From Nocardioides sp. (lineage in GTDB: Bacteria > Actinomycetota > Actinomycetes > Propionibacteriales > Nocardioidaceae): DNA of 64,000 bases. The DNA lies in contig NZ_SSXI01000060.1 in NCBI RefSeq assembly GCF_004803405.1, forward strand, positions 62,001 through 126,000, given 5' to 3'. A program made the translations under genes and the position numbers. Below, in pieces: positions 1 to 7,815 of the stretch (position 1 is the stretch's first letter; the number at the start of each line of letters is the position of its first letter). The notes under the pieces are model-generated. The model ran no database searches. It had not been told where the DNA came from and worked only from the letters and a program-made list of their open reading frames with translations.

Positions 1-173
1 TGAGTCCGCCGTGTCGAACCGTCCCGCGAGCCGAACCACAACTGACGAACACGCAGGTCGACGTCTGAATGCCGCTCATGGCGGCTGGTCCATGCGTTCG
101 AACGGGCCTGGGTGACGGATCGACCTGGACATGCCGCGGGTGGGTTGCAGGGACTGGGGCTTCGATCCGACGC

Positions 174-764
174 TCAAGCGGTGGTCGCGAGGAGGGAGGT
201 CAGGTGGGTAGCCGCCTCGTCGAGCGGCTCGGTCGAGCCGGAACAGCGCGCGCGAAGGAGGGCTCCCTCGACGGCACTGACGATGAAGCCGGCGAGCGAA
301 CGTGCTTGGTCGACGGGCCGACCTTCGCGCTCGAGAGCAGCAGCGAGCTCATCGGTCCACGAGGCAAATGCGGTCGCAGCTGCTTGCCGGACGCCGGCGG
401 CGTCCGGTGCGGCCGCGGCGGCTGCGGCGATCGGGCAGCCGAGGGTGTAGTCGGTCGCAGCCAGGTTCTGCGCGACCTGGCCGACGAGCGTCCGCACGAC
501 AGACGCGACGTCGCCCTGTCCCTCGAGGTCGCGCAGGGCGCGCCGGAGCCAGGCGCCAGCGGCGGCGGTCGAGGTCGCGATCAGTTCTGCCTTGCCGCCG
601 GGGAAGTGCTGGTAGATCGAGCGGCGTGCGGTTCGGCTGTGCTCGAGCAGTTCGGTAAGTCCGGTGCCGTCCACGCCGCGAGCGCGGACCAGCTCGATGG
701 CGCTGATGATGAGTCGCTCTCTGGGTCCGGGTGGCACAGGTCTCAATCCCTTCTCGTAGACCAT
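174..764 (-). CDS. TetR-family transcriptional repressor
   Basis: A 196-aa TetR regulator with an N-terminal helix-turn-helix (about residues 15-60: RERLIISAIELV, then TGLTELLEHSRTARRSIYQHF). Its C-terminal domain resembles the YxaF/LmrA-type group, with GCPIAAAAAAAPDA in the middle. The ATG at 764 lies inside a palindrome (756-773) and has no good ribosome site. A GTG at 737 with AGAAGG about 11 nt upstream is an alternative start that would shorten the protein by nine residues. The gene is divergent from the flavoprotein remnant, crotonase and molybdopterin genes, which it probably controls together with itself. The ligand is unknown. The family call is firm; the target genes are inferred from the two boxes between the divergent genes. 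Confidence 0.85.
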   Translation of the reverse strand: MVYEKGLRPVPPGPRERLIISAIELVRARGVDGTGLTELLEHSRTARRSIYQHFPGGKAELIATSTAAAGAWLRRALRDLEGQGDVASVVRTLVGQVAQNLAATDYTLGCPIAAAAAAAPDAAGVRQAAATAFASWTDELAAALEREGRPVDQARSLAGFIVSAVEGALLRARCSGSTEPLDEAATHLTSLLATTA

Positions 765-773
765 TCAGTCTAC
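756..773. promoter_or_regulatory. TetR operator 1
   Basis: GTAGACCATTCAGTCTAC has perfect 6-bp arms (GTAGAC/GTCTAC) and covers the annotated start of the TetR gene. It shares the TAGACC...TCTA pattern with a second box at 790-805, and both resemble the TAGACCnnnnGGTCTA box described for NemR-type TetR proteins. Confidence 0.6.
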
Positions 774-789
774 CCTGTGATTCCATGAG

Positions 790-805
790 TAGACCGAACG
801 ATCTA
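790..805. promoter_or_regulatory. TetR operator 2
   Basis: TAGACCGAACGATCTA lies just before the ribosome site (GGAGG, 811-815) of the rightward genes. Its centre is 33 bp from that of the first box, about three helical turns, which would put two bound dimers on one DNA face. Confidence 0.55.
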
Positions 806-816
806 TCCGCGGAGGA

Positions 817-963
817 ATGATGACCCCTACGAACGCCACCAGGGATCCCGGGCGGGCGCGCGAGCGACGGCATGCGGTCGTCGGCGGATCCGGAATGGGC
901 GGCCTGACTGCAGCCTCCTATCAGCGCCACGTGCTCAGCAGCGCGACCGGCGCGGTCGCATGA
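817..963 (+). pseudogene. Remnant of a FAD-dependent oxidoreductase (48 codons)
   Basis: A GGAGG box (811-815) is followed by ATGATG (817/820) and a 48-codon frame. It contains HAVVGGSGMGGLTAA, the FAD-binding beta-alpha-beta start of class A flavoprotein monooxygenases, about 20 residues in. The frame then runs into unrelated sequence and stops in the ATGA that starts the crotonase. The rest of the oxidoreductase is absent. This looks like an internal deletion that kept the promoter, operators and start of a monooxygenase and joined them to the crotonase. It may still serve as a translated leader for the next gene. Confidence 0.6.
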
Positions 964-1928
964 AGCCCGCCGAGCTGAACCTGGAGACGCTCCGGCTCGA
1001 GCAGGAGGGACGGGTGCTGACGGCGTACTACTCGAGTCCGCCGCTGAACTTCGTGACCACCGCCTTCCTGGGGGATCTGGATCAGCTCACCCGGGCTGTC
1101 GACCGCGACTCCAGCGTCGGCGCGGTCGTGCTGGCCAGTGACGTCGAGGGGCGGTTCCTCACCCATGCCGATGCCGGTGAGCTCGGTGCCATGGCCGACC
1201 TGCCGCTCCCTGAGCTTCCCGCCGGGGCGGTTCTGCCGTTCTGGAAGCTGGTGAACCGCGCCATCGGCCTGCCCGGCGGCGCACCCGCCGCCCAGCGCGG
1301 GGGCCCGATGGGGATCGGCCTGCTGTGGGGGCACCGCTGGAAGAAGACCATCCTGCGGATGAATCGCTCCGGAGTCGTCTACCTTGCCGCGATCAGCGGA
1401 CCCGCCCTGGGCGGCGGCCATGAGATCGCCCTGGCCTGCGACCTGCGGTACGCCGCCGACGACCCGCGGGTGGTGCTCGGCCAGATCGAGACCCTCGCCG
1501 GCATCATCCCCGGTGGCGGCGGCACCCAGCGCCTGCCCCGCCTGATCGGCACCGGTCGGGCGCTCGAGCTCATCCTCGAAGGAGCTCCGGTCGACGTCCA
1601 CCGCGCCTATGAGCTGGGCCTGGTCCACCGGGTCGTCGCCACCGACGAGCTGTTGGAGGAGACCCAGGCCACGGCGGCGCGACTCGCGAACCGCTCGCCG
1701 TCCGCGGTGGCCGCAGCCAAACGCTGCGTGTACGGGGCCACCGACCGGCCCCTGAGAAGCGGGCTCGACCGCGAGCTGGCCGCCTTCCTGTCGACCGGTT
1801 CCAGCGCGTACTCCAAGCGAGCTTTCAAGGAGTTCGCGACTGACTTCCAGGCACTCGCCGACACCCCGTTCGTGGCGGACCCTGCGCCGTGGGTCGACGG
1901 GACCCGGATCACCCAAGGAGACGACTGA
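960..1928 (+). CDS. Enoyl-CoA hydratase/isomerase (crotonase) family protein
   Basis: A 322-aa crotonase-fold protein. The oxyanion-hole glycines are visible in AAISGPALGGGHEIALACDLRYA (about residues 142-164). The second conserved block, GIIPGGGGTQRLPRLIGTGRALELILEG, follows, then the helical C-terminal trimerisation region (SPSAVAAAKRCVYGA). It probably hydrates or isomerises an acyl-CoA in the cytosol; the substrate cannot be told. It is longer than a typical crotonase (about 260 aa), with an insertion near residues 75-130 carrying GLPGGAPAAQRGGPMG. The start codon overlaps the stop of the upstream flavoprotein remnant (ATGA), so translation is probably coupled. Confidence 0.85.
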   Translation: MKPAELNLETLRLEQEGRVLTAYYSSPPLNFVTTAFLGDLDQLTRAVDRDSSVGAVVLASDVEGRFLTHADAGELGAMADLPLPELPAGAVLPFWKLVNRAIGLPGGAPAAQRGGPMGIGLLWGHRWKKTILRMNRSGVVYLAAISGPALGGGHEIALACDLRYAADDPRVVLGQIETLAGIIPGGGGTQRLPRLIGTGRALELILEGAPVDVHRAYELGLVHRVVATDELLEETQATAARLANRSPSAVAAAKRCVYGATDRPLRSGLDRELAAFLSTGSSAYSKRAFKEFATDFQALADTPFVADPAPWVDGTRITQGDD

Positions 1929-1930
1929 CC

Positions 1931-2065
1931 ATGCCCACCGCCCGCGCCGCCATCACGGCGATGACCACCGGTCAGCGGTTCACCGCGCCCGAGGCACTTG
2001 ACGCGGGCGTGGTCGACCACGCTGCCGGCGAGTCCGACCTGTTCGCACCCAGCGCGACCAGATGA
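1931..2065 (+). pseudogene. C-terminal fragment of a second crotonase
   Basis: An open frame of 44 codons, two bases after the preceding stop, reads AITAMTTGQRFTAPEALDAG then VVDHAA. This matches the block of enoyl-CoA hydratases where the reading is roughly 'l.tGr.~sA.eAl~~GlVd'. The oxyanion-hole region and the C-terminal helices are missing, so it cannot be a working enzyme. I read it as the residue of a neighbouring crotonase paralogue lost by deletion. It has an ATG but no clear ribosome site. Confidence 0.5.
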
Positions 2066-2100
2066 CCCGTTCCCAGAAGGCGAGCACGAAAGGCAAGCCC

Positions 2101-4602
2101 ATGAGCCACGAACAACCCGATCAGCTTCCGACGGACCAGGACTGGCGCAAGACCGCCTGCATCCTGTGCGAGTGCAACTGCGGACTCGAGATCAAGGTCG
2201 AAGGGCGCCGGCTCGCCAAGATCCGCGGCGACAAGCAGCATCCTGCCTCGGCCGGTTATACCTGTGAGAAGCCGTTGCGGCTCGACCACTACCAGAACGG
2301 CCGCGACCGGATCACCTCCCCGCTGCGCCGCGCCGAGGACGGCAGCTACGAGGAGGTCGACTGGGACACCGCCATCAACGAGATCGCAGTCCGGCTGCAA
2401 GCGATCAGGAACGAACACGGCGGCGAAACGATCTTCTTCTATGCCGGGGGCGGTCAGGGCAACCACGTCCCGGGCGCCTACGGACAGTCGCTTCGCGCCG
2501 CCTTGGGATCGCGCTACTACTCCAACGCGCTGGCGCAGGAGAAGACCGGTGAGATGTGGGTCGACGGGCGGCTCTACGGCGGCCACACCAAAGGCGATTT
2601 CGAGCACTCCGAGGTCGTGCTGTTCCTGGGGAAGAATCCCTGGCAGTCCCACAGCTTCCCGCGCAGCCGCCCGGTGTTGAAGGAGATCGCCGCCGACCCG
2701 AACCGCGCGATGATCGTGATCGACCCGCGCCGCACCGAGACCGCCGACCTGGCCGAGTTCCACCTTCAGGTACGTCCCGGCACCGACGCTTGGTGCCTGG
2801 CCGCGATGCTCGGCGTCCTCGTCCAAGAAGACCTCATCGACCACGAGTTCGTTACGGAACACACGGCGGGCGCCGATGAGGTCCTTCCCCTGTTGTCGCG
2901 GGTGCCCGTGCGCGAGTACGCCGATCGTTGTGGCGTCTCGGAGGACCTGATCCGCGCGGCGACCCGCCGGTTCGCGGCGGCAGCAAGTGCCACGACGTAC
3001 GAGGACCTGGGCATCCAGCAAGCTCCCAACAGCACCTTGGTGTCCTACCTGAACAAGCTGCTGTGGATTCTCACCGGCAACTTCGGGCGCCCCGGCACCA
3101 TGTATCTGCACTCGTCGCTGGTGTCGATCGCGGGCGGCGGCTCAGGATCAGGTACGCGACCGACGCCTTCGCGAGCAAGACGTGCAGCCGCCCTGGCTGG
3201 AGCCAAGCTGACCACCGTGGCCGCCCAGACAGTGGCCCACGGTGTGCCTCTTGCCGGCCGGTCACCAGTGCCCGACGGCGTCCTGAACGCTCTGGCGCGC
3301 ACCGCCGTGGACCGGATGGCGCCGATGCTGAGCGGTTCGCTGGCGACCGGTGTCGGGAGCAAGGGCGCCCGGACCACTCCGGTGACGGGCGCACCCGTCA
3401 TCGGCGGGCTCATCCCCTGCAACTCGATCGCCGATGAGATCCTCACCGACCATCCGGACCGCTTCCGGGCCATGTGGATCGACAGTTCCAACCCTGCGCA
3501 CTCGCTGCCGGACTCCGGCCGCATGGCCGAGGCCTTGCGAGCCCTGGACCTCGTGGTCGTTGTCGACGTCGCCTTTACCGAAACAGCGCGCCTGGCCGAC
3601 TACGTCCTGCCCGCTGCGACGCAGTACGAGAAGTGGGAGGCGACGTTCTTCAACTTCGAGTTCCCGCACAACGTCTTCCAGCTACGGGCACCACTGCTGG
3701 ACCCGCTGCCGGGCACCCTCCCTGAATCCGAGATCTACTCCCGCGTGCTCCGCGCGCTCGGGGCGGTCAACCCCGACGTCCTGGCGCGACTCAGGATCGC
3801 CGCAGGGACCGGCCGCGACGCCTTCGCGCTGGCGTTCTTCGCCGCGGCGGCCGCGGACCCGTCGCTGCTGGGCCAGGCGGCCTACGTGCTCCACGAGACG
3901 CTGGGCACCACGCTGCCCGACGACGCGAGGACCGCAGCATTCCTCTGGGGCGCGGCCCACATGTGCGCCCTGGCCAACCCCGACGCCGTGGCCCGCGCGG
4001 GCTACGACGGCCCAGGTCTGCGTCCGGGTGAGAAGCTCTTCGACGCCATCCTCGCCGAGCGCAGCGGCGTCACCTTCACCGTCGACACCTGGGACGATGT
4101 CTGGCAGTACGTCCGCGGCAAGGACCGCCGCTTCACGGTGGCAATCCCCTCGTTGCTCGAGAGCCTGGGCGACCTGGACGAGGCACCCTCGTCGTGGACC
4201 ACCGAGGAGTTCCCCTTCGTCCTGGCCGCCGGAGAACGACGCGCCTTCACCGCCAACACCATCATCCGCGACCCGGACTGGAGACGCCGCGACCGCAACG
4301 GCGCCCTGCGGATCAGCCCCGCCGATGCTCAGCAACTGGGCGTGGAAACCGGCGGCCGGGTGCGCATCGTCACCGAGACCGGCGCCGCAGAGACCGAAGT
4401 AGAAGTCACCGACACCCTCCAGCCCGGCCACATCACGCTTCCCAACGGCATGGGTGTCGACGACCCCACGAACGAAGCCGGGAACTCCCCGACGCGAGTC
4501 GGCGTCGCGCTCAACACTTTGACCGGCACACGGCACCGCGACCCCATCGCGGGGACACCGTGGCACAAGTACGTCCCGGCACGCCTGGAACCCCTACCGT
4601 GA
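2101..4602 (+). CDS. Molybdopterin-dependent oxidoreductase with N-terminal [4Fe-4S] site
   Basis: An 833-aa catalytic subunit of the DMSO-reductase/formate-dehydrogenase superfamily. Residues 19-26 read CILCECNC, and a fourth cysteine lies in GYTCEKP about 30 residues later. This is the usual [4Fe-4S] site ahead of the molybdopterin domain. Further marks are FLGKNPWQSH, VIDPRRTETADLAEFHLQVRPGTD, WIDSSNPAHSLPD and the C-terminal dinucleotide-binding domain (NTIIRDPDWRR through LPNGMGVDD). The ATG at 2101 is chosen because AAAGG lies 7 nt upstream; an in-frame ATG at 2062 lacks a site. There is no Tat signal, so it is cytoplasmic. No electron-transfer subunit lies nearby, and the substrate is unknown. 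Confidence 0.85.
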   Translation: MSHEQPDQLPTDQDWRKTACILCECNCGLEIKVEGRRLAKIRGDKQHPASAGYTCEKPLRLDHYQNGRDRITSPLRRAEDGSYEEVDWDTAINEIAVRLQAIRNEHGGETIFFYAGGGQGNHVPGAYGQSLRAALGSRYYSNALAQEKTGEMWVDGRLYGGHTKGDFEHSEVVLFLGKNPWQSHSFPRSRPVLKEIAADPNRAMIVIDPRRTETADLAEFHLQVRPGTDAWCLAAMLGVLVQEDLIDHEFVTEHTAGADEVLPLLSRVPVREYADRCGVSEDLIRAATRRFAAAASATTYEDLGIQQAPNSTLVSYLNKLLWILTGNFGRPGTMYLHSSLVSIAGGGSGSGTRPTPSRARRAAALAGAKLTTVAAQTVAHGVPLAGRSPVPDGVLNALARTAVDRMAPMLSGSLATGVGSKGARTTPVTGAPVIGGLIPCNSIADEILTDHPDRFRAMWIDSSNPAHSLPDSGRMAEALRALDLVVVVDVAFTETARLADYVLPAATQYEKWEATFFNFEFPHNVFQLRAPLLDPLPGTLPESEIYSRVLRALGAVNPDVLARLRIAAGTGRDAFALAFFAAAAADPSLLGQAAYVLHETLGTTLPDDARTAAFLWGAAHMCALANPDAVARAGYDGPGLRPGEKLFDAILAERSGVTFTVDTWDDVWQYVRGKDRRFTVAIPSLLESLGDLDEAPSSWTTEEFPFVLAAGERRAFTANTIIRDPDWRRRDRNGALRISPADAQQLGVETGGRVRIVTETGAAETEVEVTDTLQPGHITLPNGMGVDDPTNEAGNSPTRVGVALNTLTGTRHRDPIAGTPWHKYVPARLEPLP

Positions 4603-4873
4603 CCACCGCGACCGACGCTGCAGCGACGATGCGCGGCAGGACGGTCCTCGACGCGGCGGTCCGCACGTCGAAGACCTCCGGGCCACCGCCACAGTCGCGG
4701 ACGTCCACGACCTGTTCCAAGACGACCACGTCCACGCCGCGCTGATCGTCGACGCCAACGGACGACTCATGTCTGTCATCGAGCGCACCGACCTCGGTAC
4801 CCCTTGCCGCGCGGCAGCTCCCGCCCGGCGCCTCGGGCGTTGGGGACGGCCTGGTCGAGCTGTGCAGCCGTGA
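4599..4873 (+). pseudogene. CBS-domain protein gene, frameshifted and truncated
   Basis: A GTG overlaps the stop of the molybdopterin gene (GTGA) and opens a frame reading MRGRTVLDAAVRTSK. The CBS sequence then continues in another frame from about 4673: TVADVHDLFQDDHVHAALIV followed by DANGRLMSVIERTDLGTP. One base must have been lost or gained between about 4660 and 4673. After TDLGTP (about 4798) the frame enters sequence that is antisense to another truncated gene, so the 3' part is missing too. The gene was probably once the last of the molybdopterin operon. Confidence 0.6.
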
Positions 4874-4979
4874 GCCCGGTGCCGCCCTGCAGGTGCACCG
4901 ACAAGGTGTGCGCCTGTCGGCGCGTCAGCAGCACGGGTGAGACCGGCGCCGTCGGCTCCAGACCGTGCTTGATCCTCAT
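4776..4979 (-). pseudogene. Truncated third gene of the glyoxalase operon, unknown function
   Basis: The ATG at 4979 overlaps the stop of the membrane protein gene (ATGA), as expected for a coupled third gene. The frame runs for 67 codons, beginning MRIKHGLEPTAPVSPVLLTR. Its last 20 or so residues are read from DNA antisense to the truncated CBS gene, so only about the first 45-60 residues seem original. I do not recognise the family. It and the CBS remnant end against each other near 4798-4860, which looks like a deletion junction. Confidence 0.4.
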
Positions 4980-5436
4980 GGTCGCCTGGCGATCAGTGCG
5001 AAGCCGATCGAGGCGACGATCAGTCCCGGCGGGTACGGCGGCCACAGTGACAGCACCGCCGCGAGGCCGAGGGCGACCGCGGCCGGTCGGGAGATCGATC
5101 GTTGCCGCCAGCCGGCGATCGCGAGGCCGAGGAGCGCTGGGAAGCAGAGCAGGGACTTCACGGCCATGCCCCAGAGGACCCAGGGGGAGTTGAAGAAGAG
5201 ATCGTCGAAGTGCGCGTTCGTGGTGCCCTTCGCCGCGGCGACGACGAACGTGGAAAGGGCCCACGCCGTGGCTCCGGCGAACCAGACGCCGGCTGCGGCG
5301 GCGAGCACGGCCCAGCGGGGAAGCGTGGTGCGCCATCGCAGCAGCCCCATGCCTAGTAGCAGGCACCCGATCGTGGTGAGGGCGGCGCTGCCGATGCCGA
5401 CGGGGTGGAGCGAGCCTCGACGAAGGTGGCGGTCAT
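4976..5436 (-). CDS. Small integral membrane protein, probable N-terminal frameshift
   Basis: About 150 residues with four hydrophobic segments: SAALTTIGCLLLGMGLL, WAVLAAAAGVWFAGATAWAL, LWGMAVKSLLCFPALLGLAI and AAVALGLAAVLSLWPPYPPG. An ATG at 5436 overlaps the stop of the glyoxalase gene and has AAGGAG upstream, but it is in another frame and meets TAG within 30 codons. The membrane frame has no good start near that site; an in-frame ATG at 5488 lies inside the glyoxalase gene without a ribosome site. A one-base shift between about 5400 and 5425 would join the coupled start to the membrane frame. The function is unknown. Confidence 0.6.
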
Positions 5437-5909
5437 GTCGGTGCTCCTTCGGCCCACGGTTCAGGTGGTGCTGGAACGGGTCGTCCATAGCCGGGGCGGG
5501 CGGACTGGTCGATGCCGTGCCGTGTCTGGGTGTAGAGGTGCAGTTCGATGCCGTTCGGGTCGTCGAGAACGACGATCCAGCCGATGCTGGCCTCGATGAC
5601 GCGTGAGTGCCGGATGCCGAGCTCGTCCAGCCGCGTCGCCCACTCCTCCAACGCGGGGCGGTCGGCGACAGCGAAGTTCACCAGGTTGAAGCCGGCGACT
5701 CCCGCGGCGTGGGTGGGGCTCTCACGCAGCCCCAGCCAGGTTCCGGGCACGCCGACCAGGTGTCCAGTGATGCCGCGCACGACTCCGTCGGCATCGGGAA
5801 ACTCCAGCTCGACGGTGAAGCCGAAGACGCGCTCGTACCAGTCTCTGCTCTCGACCAGGTCGCGTACTGGCAGCTTGACGGCGTAGATGCCCTGGAGGTC
5901 GTTCGGCAT
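5433..5909 (-). CDS. Glyoxalase/bleomycin-resistance family (VOC) protein
   Basis: A 158-aa vicinal-oxygen-chelate protein with two beta-alpha-beta-beta-beta modules: YAVKLPVRDLVESRDWYERV for the first, and FNLVNFAVADRPALEEWATR through IVVLDDPNGIELHLYTQTRH for the second. The last glutamate (PNGIELHLY) is in the usual metal-ligand position, and DLVESRDWYERVFGF is the typical substrate-pocket helix. Candidate roles are lyase, dioxygenase or binding protein; nothing here decides. A GGGAG site lies 5 nt before the ATG. The gene is divergent from a TetR gene across a perfect inverted repeat and starts an operon with the membrane protein. Confidence 0.85.
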   Translation of the reverse strand: MPNDLQGIYAVKLPVRDLVESRDWYERVFGFTVELEFPDADGVVRGITGHLVGVPGTWLGLRESPTHAAGVAGFNLVNFAVADRPALEEWATRLDELGIRHSRVIEASIGWIVVLDDPNGIELHLYTQTRHGIDQSARPGYGRPVPAPPEPWAEGAPT

Positions 5910-5929
5910 GGCTTCTCCCGAAAGATTCG

Positions 5930-5946
5930 CCGCAGTGATACTGCGG
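5930..5946. promoter_or_regulatory. Operator between TetR and glyoxalase genes
   Basis: CCGCAGTGATACTGCGG is a perfect inverted repeat with 7-bp arms and a 3-nt centre. It lies midway in the 60-bp gap between the divergent glyoxalase and TetR genes, where a TetR dimer could shut both promoters. Confidence 0.65.
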
Positions 5947-5969
5947 TCATTTCTGGTAGCATGCGCTGC

Positions 5970-6602
5970 ATGGGTGACGCCGTCAAGAGGTCCTATCGGT
6001 CGCCGGCGCGAGCGGCCGCCGCGGCCGAGACGCGCGCAGCGATCCGGGCGGCCGGGGCCGAGCTCTTCCTCGAGGAGGGCTTCAGCCGCACGACCATGAA
6101 GGCGGTGGCCGCGCGGGCTGGGGTCGGCGAGCGCACGCTGTACGACGCCTTCGCCACCAAGAACCGACTCTTCGAGCACATCGTGTCCGTGGCAATCGCC
6201 GGCGACGAGGAGCCGATTGCCGTCGCCGACCGCCCCGAGTTCCTGGCGGCGCTGGCGCAGCAGGACGGGCGGCGGGCCGTCAGCCAGTACGCCACCTACT
6301 CGGCGGCGATCCTCGAGCGAGCCGCGCCGCTCATCACGGTCGCCATCGAGTCGGCCGGCGCCGATCCGGCGTTGCGGAAGTTCTCTGACGCGGGCGCGGC
6401 CGCGACGCGGGCCAACACCCTGGCGTTCGTGGAGGCGCTCGCCCGGCACAGGCACGTCGACGGAAAGCCCGCCGAGCGGGCGATGGCCGCCTACGCGCTC
6501 CTCGTACCCCTTGTCCACCAGCACCTGCGCAGGGACGTCGGCTGGTCCGCGCGCCGCTATCGCGCCTGGCTGGAGGAATCGCTGGTCAGGGTCCTGCTGT
6601 GA
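5970..6602 (+). CDS. TetR-family transcriptional regulator
   Basis: A 210-aa TetR protein. The helix-turn-helix is at about residues 15-60 (RAAIRAAGAELFLEEGFSRT, then MKAVAARAGVGERTLYDAFATK), followed by an alpha-helical ligand-binding part ending VHQHLRRDVGWSARRYRAWL. In-frame ATGs at 5961 and 5970 are both possible; neither has a strong ribosome site, and the mRNA may be nearly leaderless. It is divergent from the glyoxalase gene and shares the 5930-5946 inverted repeat with it. I infer that it represses itself and the glyoxalase/membrane operon; the inducer is unknown. Confidence 0.85.
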   Translation: MGDAVKRSYRSPARAAAAAETRAAIRAAGAELFLEEGFSRTTMKAVAARAGVGERTLYDAFATKNRLFEHIVSVAIAGDEEPIAVADRPEFLAALAQQDGRRAVSQYATYSAAILERAAPLITVAIESAGADPALRKFSDAGAAATRANTLAFVEALARHRHVDGKPAERAMAAYALLVPLVHQHLRRDVGWSARRYRAWLEESLVRVLL

Positions 6603-6610
6603 GGTCGTGA

Positions 6611-6632
6611 CGGCGCCTGGTCGAAGGCGCCG
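6611..6632. terminator. Possible terminator hairpin
   Basis: CGGCGCC, eight bases, then GGCGCCG forms a 7-bp GC stem 9 nt after the TetR stop and before a convergent ArsR gene. There is no T-run, which is common for actinobacterial terminators. Confidence 0.4.
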
Positions 6633-6805
6633 AGCGTGAGACGTGACGGCCCTCGAACTCGCCTGCGCCAATGACACCTTCGCTGAGCGGGAGGACGGAG
6701 GCTGCTCCGAGTCCCCGCCACGTAGGAGCGTCCTCCGGCGTGGCTTCGCAATAGCCGAACGGCCTGTCTAACGCGACGCGGCCGAGTCGTCGCATCGGTG
6801 ACTGG

Positions 6806-7138
6806 TCAGGTTTTCCCGAGTTCACGTCGGCCGCGCGCCAGCTCGGTGCCGAGGGCGTCGAGCCGCTGCTCCCAGAATGTGCGGAACTGCGCCAGCCAGG
6901 CGTCGACGTCGGCTAGGGGAGCGGACTCGATTGCGTAGATCCGCCGGGTGCCCTCGGCCCGCACGTTCGCAAAGCCGTTGTCCCGCAGTACCTTGAGCTG
7001 CATCGACACCGCCGGCTGGCTGATGCCGAACTCGGTGGAGATCACCTCGACGACCGCGCCGGACGTGTGCTCTCCGGTGGCCAGCAGCTCGAGGATGCGG
7101 CGGCGCACCGGGTCGCCGAGCACGTCGAATGCGTGCAC
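6806..7138 (-). CDS. ArsR-family winged-helix regulator
   Basis: A 110-aa ArsR protein: FDVLGDPVRRRILELLATGE, then ISQPAVSMQLKVLRDNGFAN and the wing VRAEGTRRIYAIE. No metal-binding cysteines are present. The GTG at 7138 is chosen because it follows the upstream stop by one base and has GAGGG just before it; longer frames run into the neighbouring gene. Stand-alone ArsR genes joined to an AHSA1/SRPBCC gene are a common actinobacterial pair, usually autoregulated. Here the regulator is the second gene, and a candidate operator lies ahead of the first (7816-7835). Confidence 0.85.
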   Translation of the reverse strand: MHAFDVLGDPVRRRILELLATGEHTSGAVVEVISTEFGISQPAVSMQLKVLRDNGFANVRAEGTRRIYAIESAPLADVDAWLAQFRTFWEQRLDALGTELARGRRELGKT

Positions 7139-7139
7139 G

Positions 7140-7778
7140 TCAGCCCTCGGGCGGAGCCGTGTACGCCGCGGTGCACCGTGCCGCGGCGGCACGGGCCTGC
7201 TCGGGGTCCTCGCCGGCGGCGATGCTCGCCTCGCCCCACGCGATGCTGCTGCCGGTCATGAATGCGATGCCGTCCGGACTGCCCATCCATGCCGCTACCG
7301 CTACCGGGTCGGCGCCATTGCCGGCGGCCAGATGGGCGGCGAGGCCCATGAGAGCCATCTCCCAGCCGATCCCGACCGCGCCCGGCCCGAACTCCGCCCA
7401 CTTCGCGGGGTCGACGGGCGCCAGGTGCACGAGCTCGAGCCGGGTCTGATCGCCTAGGGAGGTCAGGCGAACGTCCACCCAGCTGACCTCGTCGGCGTAC
7501 TCCCAGGTGATCGCGAGGTGCTGCGGGGGCTCGCACTCGAGGACCTCGCCACTGGCGTTGCCCTCGAGCCGGTAGCGGCCGCCCAGTCGCAGATCCCCGG
7601 ACACGGGCAGGAACCATCGTGGGATCCGGTCGAGGGTGGTCAGCGCGTCCCACACCTCGTCGAGGTCGGCGGAGTAGGTGCGCGTGGCCGTGAGCCGCTT
7701 AACCTCGGCGCCGTCGCGTTCGGTGGTGTCGATGAGGCGGTGCACGGCGCGGAGGTGGTCGGCGGGCGTGGTGGTCAT
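7140..7778 (-). CDS. SRPBCC (AHSA1-like) domain protein
   Basis: A 212-aa protein with one START-like SRPBCC domain at about residues 28-165. Its marks are TRTYSADLDEVWDALTTLDR, RWFLPVSGDLRLGGRYRLEG and the closing helix GWEMALMGLAAHL. A tail of about 45 residues (GIAFMTGSSIAWGEASIAAG) follows that is not part of the fold. The domain forms a hydrophobic pocket; the ligand is unknown. The start is set by GGAGGAG upstream of the ATG. It is cotranscribed with the ArsR gene that begins one base after its stop. Confidence 0.85.
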   Translation of the reverse strand: MTTTPADHLRAVHRLIDTTERDGAEVKRLTATRTYSADLDEVWDALTTLDRIPRWFLPVSGDLRLGGRYRLEGNASGEVLECEPPQHLAITWEYADEVSWVDVRLTSLGDQTRLELVHLAPVDPAKWAEFGPGAVGIGWEMALMGLAAHLAAGNGADPVAVAAWMGSPDGIAFMTGSSIAWGEASIAAGEDPEQARAAAARCTAAYTAPPEG

Positions 7779-7815
7779 GAGGGGCTCCTCCCGGGGTGTC
7801 GATGGCACATCCTGC

